Source: Methylococcaceae bacterium
Lineage (GTDB): Bacteria > Pseudomonadota > Gammaproteobacteria > Methylococcales > Methylomonadaceae
Direction: 5' to 3'
NCBI GenBank assembly: GCA_947505055.1
Contig: CANNLO010000328.1
Coordinates: 1-5,518 of the forward strand
DNA length: 5,518 bases
Below, one piece after another: positions 1 through 5,518 of the stretch. Every line of letters begins with the position of its first letter. Position 1 is the first letter of the stretch. Made by a program: the position numbers and the translations under genes. Below the pieces are notes generated by a model that was not told the origin of the DNA, did no database searches, and saw only the letters and a list, made by a program, of their open reading frames with translations.

Positions 1-42
1 GATGATTTGACGATGTTAGTGTTGAGTTATAAGAAAAACTGA
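1..42 (+). CDS. C-terminal tail of a probable SpoIIE/PP2C-type phosphatase (partial)
   Basis: The first frame is open from the window edge to TGA at 40-42 and gives DDLTMLVLSYKKN. The pattern D-D-(x)-T followed by a short hydrophobic strand and a basic tail is typical of the very end of SpoIIE-family (PP2C-like) serine/threonine phosphatases, where the aspartates take part in metal binding and the protein usually stops about ten residues later. These enzymes commonly act in partner-switching or response-regulator output pathways. Only 13 codons are visible, so the identification rests on one motif and is tentative. The gene is convergent with the secreted-protein gene to its right, and a strong hairpin starts 20 bases after its stop, as expected for a real gene end. 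Confidence 0.5.
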   Translation, partial: DDLTMLVLSYKKN

Positions 43-61
43 AGTAACCATACCAGTGAAA

Positions 62-97
62 TTCAAACTCCGATAGTTATAGCTATCGGAGTTTGAA
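62..97. terminator. Perfect 15-bp hairpin between convergent genes, probable bidirectional terminator
   Basis: Arms 62-76 and 83-97 are exact reverse complements (TTCAAACTCCGATAG and its complement) around a 6-base loop. It lies 20 bases after the plus-strand stop at 42 and about 92 bases after the minus-strand stop at 189, so it can serve both. Neither side has a clean run of T: the minus strand continues with TTTCACTGG and the plus strand with AGTAAAGCC. Termination is therefore inferred mainly from the stem and its position between convergent genes. Confidence 0.6.
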
Positions 98-188
98 AGT
101 AAAGCCAGGTTTGATAATAACTGAGCTTGGATTTATCTTGTGATAAAACACAATATCAGCAAGCCCTGTTAGCTACTTGGGTTTCTAT

Positions 189-1127
189 TTACTGGCATGT
201 ATAACTTAAAGGTATAAGTGATTGGTTATAATATTCAGTATAATTTGGCAAACCAATCATTCCGTTGGAGTCAGCAATCAAAGACTGATCACCTTCCATT
301 TGGGTAAATTGATAAGCTTTCAGCGAACAGCTTAAAGATGTTTTGCCTACGTTTTTAAATTTAGCGTTTTGTACAGAAATTTTTGTCTTAAGATTATTGG
401 GAACGAAATCTTTGGGTTCAGAAAGCGTTGTATTAAGAGCAGTATTACAGATCTCCTTCAATAGAACATAATTAGGATTTGTATCATTTAAAGGGTCCAA
501 AGCTGTTGACTTAATTGTCCATAAAGCGCCATTAATAGGTTTAGTGGGGGCTGTGCCACTAAAAAGACTAACAATTATATTGCCGGGTACGGTAACCAAT
601 TCATAATAATTATCATATTCTTGACCTTCCGTACTAGACGGACTAGCTAGTACTTCTCCTCCCGAATTTATGGAGCATGAGACTAAGCCGCTAGGCGGGA
701 GTGTCACAACTGCGACAGCAGCGCTCGTCAAAACATTGGATGGGTTGTTGCTATCATGATTTTCATGGCTGTCGGCTTCTTTCATATCATCACAATCATC
801 GTCTTCACCCTCACCCTCGTTCACACCACATGCGCCAGGTGAGGTTGGCTTGACAGCCAAGCCCAACGAAAAGAATTTAGCAGGCCACGGATTCGTTCCC
901 GTGTAACTACCCTCTGGATCAAAATTAGCGGCAAGACCGATGTCAGCATCAACTCCGTTTGTTTTAATTCCGATACAAAGAGCCGATCCTCCGACTACTT
1001 TGTACACGTATCTCAATGTCGCCGTATTTGTCGGACAAAGTGCGGCTATGCTACAAACAGGCCATGCTAAGACCCCAAATAGTCCAAGCAAGGCGATGGT
1101 GCTATGTTTTTTAGATTTTATGGTCAT
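189..1127 (-). CDS. Secreted cysteine-containing protein with acidic segment, function unknown
   Basis: This encodes a 312-residue protein that I do not recognise. The ATG at 1127-1125 is preferred: AAGAG (1136-1140) sits 8 bases upstream, and the N-terminus then reads as a normal signal peptide, with basic MTIKSKKH, a hydrophobic core around residues 11-22 and a likely cut after SIA at residue 28. A TTG 12 codons further upstream is also in frame but would add a long charged extension. The mature part has eight cysteines (about 31, 51, 100, 112, 151, 227, 267, 311), an even number that suits disulfides in the periplasm or outside the cell. Residues about 104-126 are very acidic, with 12 Asp/Glu in 23, plus two histidines and a cysteine, which could bind metal; this is inference. 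Much of the rest is Ser/Thr/Asn/Gly-rich with short alternating hydrophobic strands, suggesting a beta-rich fold. No C-terminal anchor or sorting signal is visible. It lies 213 bases downstream of the FecR-TPR-barrel gene on the same strand, with a hairpin between them. Confidence 0.8.
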   Translation of the reverse strand: MTIKSKKHSTIALLGLFGVLAWPVCSIAALCPTNTATLRYVYKVVGGSALCIGIKTNGVDADIGLAANFDPEGSYTGTNPWPAKFFSLGLAVKPTSPGACGVNEGEGEDDDCDDMKEADSHENHDSNNPSNVLTSAAVAVVTLPPSGLVSCSINSGGEVLASPSSTEGQEYDNYYELVTVPGNIIVSLFSGTAPTKPINGALWTIKSTALDPLNDTNPNYVLLKEICNTALNTTLSEPKDFVPNNLKTKISVQNAKFKNVGKTSLSCSLKAYQFTQMEGDQSLIADSNGMIGLPNYTEYYNQSLIPLSYTCQ

Positions 1128-1201
1128 GTTAGATACTCTTTTCTTAAGGGAGGTAAAGTGCAATTAAGCTGTCGCCAGATTTATTTTACTTATGGGTGTG
1201 A

Positions 1202-1238
1202 TTTATATGATTATATAGTCATTTGCAATGCCTCATTT
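1202..1238 (-). promoter_or_regulatory. Weak candidate promoter for the secreted-protein gene
   Basis: On the minus strand, a TATAAT (1215-1210) and a second TATAAA (1207-1202) lie about 75-90 bases upstream of the ATG at 1127. TTGCAA (1228-1223) is 15 bases before TATAAA, which is short for sigma-70 spacing, and the hexamer 17 bases before TATAAT is poor (AAATGA). The stretch is AT-rich, so chance matches are easy. It supports separate transcription of the secreted-protein gene only weakly. Confidence 0.3.
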
Positions 1239-1260
1239 TGGTGAATTTCATTTGGAGATA

Positions 1261-1285
1261 AAGGATAAATAAAGCATTTATCCTT
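1261..1285 (-). terminator. 10-bp hairpin after the FecR-TPR-barrel gene, possible terminator
   Basis: AAGGATAAAT (1261-1270) and ATTTATCCTT (1276-1285) are exact reverse complements around a 5-base loop. On the minus strand it begins 55 bases after the stop codon at 1341 and is followed by TATCTCC, so the U-run is poor and the stem is AT-rich. It could be a weak terminator or an RNA 3'-end stabiliser between the two minus-strand genes. Confidence 0.45.
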
Positions 1286-1340
1286 ACTGACACTTTATTG
1301 CAGTTTCTTGAAGGTTTTTTCGCACCACCACTTGCGACTA

Positions 1341-4300
1341 TCATGGCAGGGCCAGCGTAACTTTTCCAAAGACCATCCTGCCCGGATGAATTCTTGAGTT
1401 ATTAAATTCGGTATCGAAGTAGTTGAACTGTTGATCAAACAGATTGCTGGCACCCACCGTGACAAAACCATAACGTTTAGGCAGGCGGTAACTGAGTCCG
1501 GTATCGACTAGCCAAAATTTATCCTGGCCATAAACAGGGCCACTTCCCGAAAGCGGATCGAACAAGCCGTGTTGGTCATAGTAGGTAGTGGTGAGCGTCG
1601 CGCTTAATCCTGAGGGCAGAAAAAGACTGAGTCCCAGTGGAACACGTTGGGTATCCATATTAAAAACGCCACCGGTTCTGGCTTGATCTCTGATAATTCT
1701 TTCAAATTGGTATTCTGCCCTGAGCGCCAGCCAAGTTTGCGGCGCCCAAAACACATAGCTGCGGGCCAGGTTTTCTTGCCAGCCGACACGAGTGGCGGAA
1801 GATACCGTCGGATCAATACTGATTGTGGCAACGCGCAGATCTCTTCTAGATATCTCTGCGCCACCAAAAAAGGCACTGGTGAATTTCTGATCAATAGCGG
1901 CGCCATAACGCCAAGCTTGGGTGCCATTCACATCGTCATAAAATTGATTGAAACCAGCCACTTGAGTTGGCTCAAGGGTCTGATTGGTAATCAGAGTACG
2001 CTTTAAACTACGGAACGCAGCGGCGCGTAGCGTTGTTCCGGTCATCGGTTCCCAGGTTGCGCCAAATTTCGGATTAATCTGATTGATTCCTGCTATATTC
2101 AGACTCTTGCCATCGGTAAAATCGCCACTCACACCGACTGTAAACGTGAGCTTGTTAAAGGGCTTCAAGTAAGAATAGGTATAGGCGTTGGTATGTTTAA
2201 GATCCGTTGGGGTAACAGTCGTATCGGTAAAAGATGGATAAAATTTTGGACCCTCTGGATCGGTAATATCGGTAAAATCTGGATAAGTAATCTGTGTATT
2301 GATCCCGCCACTGATAGCAGAATGTCCAACTCCGGTTGTAAGGTGAACATAGTCGGAACTGAACAGATGTTGCAGCTCGAAGCCGTTAGAATTTTCGGGT
2401 ATTTGCTCAGAAAAGTAAATTATATCGGGATCTACTCCATCGCTATCATTGTTGCCAAAATGAACATCTTGATGAATAAACGAGCCGAGTAGCGTGGAGG
2501 TTTCCGAGAAACTGTGACGTCCACCCAGGCGGTAAGTGTTTCGCTCCTCAGTATGCGTTGCATTGGGGTAAAAGTTATCCGGGAAGAAGAGTTGCTGAAG
2601 ATCGCCTTTGTTAATGTTCCGATAGCGATATTCCGCCTGGATGCTGGTCTTTGGAGAAAATTCATACTGGACAAACGCGTTGCCGATGTCGTCTTTGAAT
2701 TTGTTATTCTGGCGAAAACCGTCACTTGTCGAATGAAACCCGCCCACGCTAAAAGCTGCATTACCATGAATGCCAGAGAGGACGCCTTCCCCTGCATACG
2801 TATTTTTTTCACCCACCAGACCACTACTCTGAAAATTTAGTCCATCGCGGTTGAAAACGGGATTGAACTCATTAAAAGAAAGTGCTCCAGGACCACCGGC
2901 ACCGATCAGGAACAAATTACTCTCGGCTAGGTGAGGCTGGATGGGGGTCATACTAAGCGGTTGCATCAATTGTGACTGAAGCAGTTCACTGACCCTGGCA
3001 ATTTCATGGCGCGGAAGAATGGCGTAAGAATCAGCCAGCAACCTATGAGCGGAGAAGTTGCCCGGATCGGTGTTGACTGACTTCCAGCCTTCAACCAGAG
3101 CACGCTGCTGGAAACCCAGATCGCTATAAACTCTTGCCAAACTCGCACTCCGCGCCGCCAAATCCGAATCCAGCAATTGCCGTGAACGATAAATAGCCCG
3201 GTTGTCGTTCAGTTCAATCGCCTTTTCCATGGCATTTAAGGCTTCGACTGGTCGATTCGTTGTCTGTTTGTCTATCGCATCATATAAATAGGGTGTCGGA
3301 TCGGTAGGGTCGAGTTCCTCGGCAATGCCATATTGCTGGCTATCGAGCGGCATTCTTTTCTCTTCGTAATAAGCCTTGCCTAAATACGATCTTAATAAGG
3401 AACTACTGGAATCAAGTGCTACCGACACTTCAAGTTCGCGACGTCCTTCGAGCAGATCTCCGCGTTTAATCTTGGTGAGTCCCAAGCCGAAATGAGCAAG
3501 AGGATCATCCGATGCCAGTTTGATGGCTTTTTCAAAGGCTAGCCTAGCATCATCGCCACGGTTTTCTGCCAGCGCAGCAAAACCCAGCACGGTTTGTGTT
3601 CGGGACAAATCGGGTGCTAGGGCTTCCGCTTTTCGGGCAGCTTCGAGGGCTTTATCTCTATTGCCGAACATTAGCCATAATTCGCCGAGTCTTGCCCAGG
3701 CCAAAGGCTCTTCGGGGTGTTCAGTAACGACGGAAAGCAAAGTATTTCGGGCCGCGTCAAGATTAAAAGACGCTTGTTGGACATACGACAAGGCCATTTT
3801 GGCAGCAGCCGACGGCTTTAGGGCTACGGCCTTTTCGGCACTGGCAAGAGCCTGCTGGCGGTCATTGCCAACCACTTCAATGATGGCGCGCAGAGCATAG
3901 GCTAAGCTGGCATGGGGGTCTTTCGACAAGGCCATATCAATATCTGCACGTGCCTCGGTTGCTCTCCCGACATCCAGGAACAGAGCGGCACGATAGAGGT
4001 GAAAGTTGGTATCCCGTTCGTTCGATGCGACGCGCTCAAGTTGCTCCAAGGCGCCAGGGCTGTCACCCTTGGCAACGGAAACCAAAGCTGCCTTAACGGC
4101 AGGCGAGGCATCCGCAGGAATTTGTTCCTGGCTGCCACCAAAAACGGCAAATAGTGGCGGATAATGAAGTGTCCATTGCACCGCGTCGCGAGGTTTGACC
4201 ATCAAGTAAGGTTGCGGCGCTTTACCGGCTTTGGCCATTGCTGATTCCCCTCGTTGCAGGGTTAGCTTGCCTTGTGCGTTAGAGGTAGTGACCTTGCCTT

Positions 4301-4778
4301 CATAGACGGTAGTGAGTGAGCTATCGCCTTCAACTCGCATGGCGAACTCGGTGCCTTCAATTGAACCATTGAGATAGGGGGTATTAACAGCAAAAGTACG
4401 GGGAGGACGACTAAAGGATTTAAAGGAGCCGATGACCAGTTCTAACATCGAGCGTTTTTCGGGTTTCGCAGCCACATCGACTAAGCGCATGGTAGTATTT
4501 TGGTCCAGACGGAGCACCGCTTCGTTAACCAGTGCTACCGCTGCGCGGCTGTTAGCACCCACATAAATCATGTCATTCTGACAAAGAGATGATTCGAGAG
4601 TTGCGAGCTGCCGCTCTCGCTGACCGTCATTTCCAAATTCTATTTTTCCTTCAATGGAAACAAACTTGCCGGCAATATTTTCACAGGGCTTAGAGGCTTG
4701 GGCATCGTTAATAGCGGCAAGCATAAGGCTTGTTATGAATATTCTTAAAATGAAACGGCTACAGCATGTGACAGTCAT
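1341..4778 (-). CDS. Exported FecR-domain / TPR / TonB-receptor-like beta-barrel protein
   Basis: This 1145-residue protein is counted from ATG 4778-4776. A TTG 12 codons upstream (4814) is also in frame, but neither start has a good Shine-Dalgarno; GGA 5 bases before the ATG is the best available. Residues 1-28 look like a signal peptide cut after DAQA. Residues about 32-195 form a FecR domain, with the only two mature cysteines (32, 66) and the signature around 132-149 (NTPYLNGSIEGTEFAMRV). Residues about 225-590 are helical and hold roughly nine TPR repeats; the clearest is the one starting WARLGELWLMFGNRDKAL near 361. Residues about 616-1145 consist of alternating strands and long polar loops like a TonB-dependent receptor barrel, including the C-terminal SNLFD motif near 1111-1115. 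No plug domain or TonB box is visible between the TPRs and the barrel. FecR domains normally contact outer-membrane receptors in the periplasm and regulate ECF sigma factors; here sensor parts and barrel are fused. A likely picture is a barrel in the outer membrane with FecR and TPR modules in the periplasm. The ligand is unknown, and transport is not shown. Confidence 0.88.
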   Translation of the reverse strand: MTVTCCSRFILRIFITSLMLAAINDAQASKPCENIAGKFVSIEGKIEFGNDGQRERQLATLESSLCQNDMIYVGANSRAAVALVNEAVLRLDQNTTMRLVDVAAKPEKRSMLELVIGSFKSFSRPPRTFAVNTPYLNGSIEGTEFAMRVEGDSSLTTVYEGKVTTSNAQGKLTLQRGESAMAKAGKAPQPYLMVKPRDAVQWTLHYPPLFAVFGGSQEQIPADASPAVKAALVSVAKGDSPGALEQLERVASNERDTNFHLYRAALFLDVGRATEARADIDMALSKDPHASLAYALRAIIEVVGNDRQQALASAEKAVALKPSAAAKMALSYVQQASFNLDAARNTLLSVVTEHPEEPLAWARLGELWLMFGNRDKALEAARKAEALAPDLSRTQTVLGFAALAENRGDDARLAFEKAIKLASDDPLAHFGLGLTKIKRGDLLEGRRELEVSVALDSSSSLLRSYLGKAYYEEKRMPLDSQQYGIAEELDPTDPTPYLYDAIDKQTTNRPVEALNAMEKAIELNDNRAIYRSRQLLDSDLAARSASLARVYSDLGFQQRALVEGWKSVNTDPGNFSAHRLLADSYAILPRHEIARVSELLQSQLMQPLSMTPIQPHLAESNLFLIGAGGPGALSFNEFNPVFNRDGLNFQSSGLVGEKNTYAGEGVLSGIHGNAAFSVGGFHSTSDGFRQNNKFKDDIGNAFVQYEFSPKTSIQAEYRYRNINKGDLQQLFFPDNFYPNATHTEERNTYRLGGRHSFSETSTLLGSFIHQDVHFGNNDSDGVDPDIIYFSEQIPENSNGFELQHLFSSDYVHLTTGVGHSAISGGINTQITYPDFTDITDPEGPKFYPSFTDTTVTPTDLKHTNAYTYSYLKPFNKLTFTVGVSGDFTDGKSLNIAGINQINPKFGATWEPMTGTTLRAAAFRSLKRTLITNQTLEPTQVAGFNQFYDDVNGTQAWRYGAAIDQKFTSAFFGGAEISRRDLRVATISIDPTVSSATRVGWQENLARSYVFWAPQTWLALRAEYQFERIIRDQARTGGVFNMDTQRVPLGLSLFLPSGLSATLTTTYYDQHGLFDPLSGSGPVYGQDKFWLVDTGLSYRLPKRYGFVTVGASNLFDQQFNYFDTEFNNSRIHPGRMVFGKVTLALP
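2222..2286 (-). repeat. Direct repeat within the barrel coding region
   Basis: Bases 2222-2241 and 2267-2286 match at 18 of 20 positions (TATCGGTAAAA, two differing bases, TGGATAA). The offset is 45 bases, exactly 15 codons, so it stays in frame and yields the paired peptides YPDFTDIT (about residues 832-839) and YPSFTDTT (about 847-854). The segment is Asp/Thr/Pro-rich between predicted strands, so it probably lies in a surface loop enlarged by a small duplication. Confidence 0.75.
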
Positions 4779-4872
4779 ATTAATCCAAATAAAGAGTGAA
4801 ATACCTAACTTCAAGTGTTTTTGATCGCGAGCAATTAAAATTAGTTCACATATTTCATAATGCGCTAAAAAA

Positions 4873-4911
4873 AATATTGACTAATTAGTAAATGGCATAA
4901 GTGTCAATATT
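4873..4911 (-). promoter_or_regulatory. Candidate promoter/operator of the FecR-TPR-barrel gene
   Basis: AATATTGAC (4873-4881) and GTCAATATT (4903-4911) are perfect 9-bp inverted arms whose centres are 30 bases apart, close to three helical turns. On the minus strand the upstream arm contains a consensus -35 TTGACA (4907-4902). The hexamers at normal spacing are poor -10 matches (best ATTAGT, spacer 16), as might be seen at a regulated or activator-dependent promoter. The site is about 100-130 bases upstream of the ATG. The symmetry is directly visible; a regulator is inferred. Confidence 0.4.
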
Positions 4912-4950
4912 CTCTAGAAAATCTGCAAATATAGCAATGTTTATTGTAAT

Positions 4951-4965
4951 TTAAGTTAAGTTAAG
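4951..4965. repeat. Three tandem TTAAG units at the edge of the inverted-repeat element
   Basis: TTAAG is repeated three times without interruption and runs straight into the left terminal inverted repeat; the last unit overlaps its first bases. It may reflect slippage or the chosen target site, and it makes the exact element boundary and target duplication ambiguous. Confidence 0.6.
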
Positions 4966-4987
4966 GCTCTGTTTGCGTTAATAGTTG
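4962..4987 (+). repeat. Left terminal inverted repeat of the MITE-like element
   Basis: This 26-bp arm matches 5101-5126 exactly in reverse complement. The match ends abruptly on both sides (4961/5127 and 4988/5100 do not pair), which defines the arm. Confidence 0.8.
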
Positions 4988-5100
4988 GTGGCCTGAATTA
5001 TCATTAGTTAACCCCCTATAGACGTGGCTTACAGCACTAATCCCAGTATTTTATACAACATTTTGATATTAAATGAATTGTCAAAATTTGGTTATCTTTT

Positions 5101-5126
5101 CAACTATTAACGCAAACAGAGCCTTA
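5101..5126 (-). repeat. Right terminal inverted repeat of the MITE-like element
   Basis: Reverse complement of 4962-4987 with no mismatch. Just inside it, at 5060-5066 and 5081-5087, a smaller 7-bp inverted repeat (ATTTTGA/TCAAAAT) gives further internal pairing. Confidence 0.8.
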
Positions 5127-5145
5127 TTTATAATTAAAATGTACC

Positions 5146-5168
5146 AATTCTTCACCTAAGGAAGAATT
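5146..5168. repeat. 8-bp inverted repeat of unknown role
   Basis: AATTCTTC (5146-5153) and GAAGAATT (5161-5168) pair perfectly around a 7-base loop. It lies 20 bases right of the MITE-like element. No T-run follows closely on either strand, so termination is doubtful; it could be a binding site or a relic hairpin. Confidence 0.4.
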
Positions 5169-5365
5169 ACCCAAAATCGCTAGGTAAGAAAATTTTGCCA
5201 TTTTTTTAGGCAGATTTTGATTGTCTGGCAACTACTCGACTAGCTCTATAAAACAATTCTTTTGTTTTTAAGTACCATTATTAGTTCCATCAAAGCATAA
5301 AATAGTTCATTTCAAATGTAAAAAATATGATAAATATGTTTAAAAAATTAATATATTTAAATGAA

Positions 5366-5380
5366 GCTCTGTTTTCGTTA
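5366..5380 (+). repeat. Degenerate third copy of the element terminus
   Basis: GCTCTGTTTTCGTTA matches the left terminal repeat (4966-4980) at 14 of 15 bases and has the same orientation, but similarity stops after it. It could be the left end of a second, related element continuing beyond the window, or the relic of a lost one. No reverse-complement partner is present to its right up to 5518. Confidence 0.5.
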
Positions 5381-5518
5381 GCTGAAGTTTCCCAGTTTTT
5401 CAGGAGCAAGAAATTTAGAACGCGATAAAAAATAGTGAAAAAATTTCGAAAATTTTTTGCCACTCTTAATGCGTGTTAATTAATCCTTATGTAACTCGAT
5501 TATTCTTTATAAACAACA

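Larger units (their letters stand above)
4962..5126. mobile_element. MITE-like element with perfect 26-bp terminal inverted repeats
   Basis: Bases 4962-4987 and 5101-5126 are perfect 26-bp reverse complements; from the outside each begins TAAGGCTCTGTTTGCG. They enclose 113 bases with no coding frame of note, giving an element of about 165 bp. Such size, perfect termini and lack of a transposase fit a non-autonomous miniature inverted-repeat transposable element mobilised in trans by an insertion sequence. The GGCTCTGTT-type end is broadly like termini of several DDE-transposase families (IS5- or IS6-like), but I cannot assign the family. Target duplication is unclear: TTA occurs at 4961-4963 and at 5124-5126, which would fit a 3-bp duplication only if the left end starts with an extra A. 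The element lies about 184 bases upstream of the FecR-TPR-barrel start. An alternative is a long regulatory hairpin, but perfect 26-bp arms 113 bases apart favour a recent transposition product. Confidence 0.75.
4815..5518. other. AT-rich region without a convincing gene
   Basis: I find no open frame here with a credible ribosome binding site and protein-like composition. The region holds the putative upstream control sequences of the FecR-TPR-barrel gene, an inverted-repeat element (4962-5126), a lone copy of its terminus (5366-5380), and AT-rich palindromes. Smaller ones include 5250-5256 with 5262-5268 (AAAACAA/TTGTTTT) and 5438-5446 with 5450-5458 (AAAAAATTT/AAATTTTTT). At the right edge all three minus-strand frames meet stops within 30 bases, so no gene body enters there on that strand; a few terminal codons cannot be excluded. 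Confidence 0.7.

Noticed and set aside
940..1167. A 75-codon plus-strand frame opposite the start of the secreted-protein gene
   Set aside because: It is fully antisense to the signal peptide and N-terminal part of a better-supported gene and shows no protein family features.
3520..3900. A 126-codon plus-strand frame opposite the TPR-coding region
   Set aside because: It is antisense to a well-supported TPR segment, its Ala/Ser/Arg-rich composition is the usual by-product of reading alanine-rich codons backwards, and no ribosome binding site supports it.
4779..4814. TTG start extending the FecR-TPR-barrel protein by 12 residues
   Set aside because: There is no Shine-Dalgarno upstream, and the ATG start already gives a complete signal peptide with a plausible cut site. 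The choice is not certain, since the ATG also has only a weak GGA.
4988..5100. Possible transposase remnant inside the inverted-repeat element
   Set aside because: Only 113 bases long and AT-rich, with no recognisable transposase motif; it looks non-coding.
5060..5100. Minus-strand TTGACA (5084-5079) as an outward promoter carried by the MITE-like element
   Set aside because: The nearest good -10 (TATAAA) is 23 bases downstream, too far for sigma-70, and the hexamer is part of a small inverted repeat.
5250..5269. AAAACAA/TTGTTTT hairpin followed by T residues as a plus-strand terminator
   Set aside because: The 7-bp stem is almost all A-T and no gene upstream on the plus strand would need it.
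5327..5428. A plus-strand 33-codon frame starting ATG ATA AAT ATG
   Set aside because: No Shine-Dalgarno precedes it, it lies in very AT-rich DNA, and it runs through the degenerate element terminus; it is most likely chance.

Overview
The window looks like chromosomal DNA of a Gram-negative bacterium. Two genes read leftward (minus strand), one gene tail enters from the left edge on the plus strand, and about 700 bases of AT-rich DNA without a convincing gene lie at the right end. The large gene encodes an exported protein with an outer-membrane-type beta-barrel, so the cell must have an outer membrane. A FecR-TPR-barrel architecture in one long polypeptide, with moderate GC in genes and very AT-rich spacers, suggests a gammaproteobacterium, possibly a methanotroph-like one. 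That placement is inference and of low confidence.

Layout, left to right. Bases 1-42 hold the last 13 codons of a plus-strand gene; the ending DDLTMLVL resembles the C-terminus of SpoIIE/PP2C-type serine phosphatases. A perfect 15-bp hairpin (62-97) lies between this tail and the convergent minus-strand gene at 189-1127, and probably ends transcription from both sides. The 189-1127 gene encodes an unrecognised 312-residue secreted protein with eight mature cysteines and a strongly acidic segment. A 213-base spacer with a 10-bp hairpin (1261-1285) separates it from the 1145-residue gene at 1341-4778. That protein has a signal peptide, a periplasmic FecR domain, a long TPR array and a roughly 530-residue TonB-receptor-like barrel that lacks a recognisable plug.

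The right end (4779-5518) carries a candidate promoter overlapped by an inverted repeat (4873-4911), a 165-bp MITE-like element with perfect 26-bp terminal inverted repeats (4962-5126), a degenerate third copy of that terminus (5366-5380), and several AT-rich palindromes.

How the genes might work together: the large protein could couple ligand or surface sensing (barrel) to periplasmic protein interactions (TPR, FecR). The small secreted protein lies downstream on the same strand but behind a hairpin and with its own ribosome binding site, so co-function is possible but not shown. The best candidates for something unusual are the cis fusion of FecR, TPR and barrel without a plug, and the transposase-less inverted-repeat element upstream of it.
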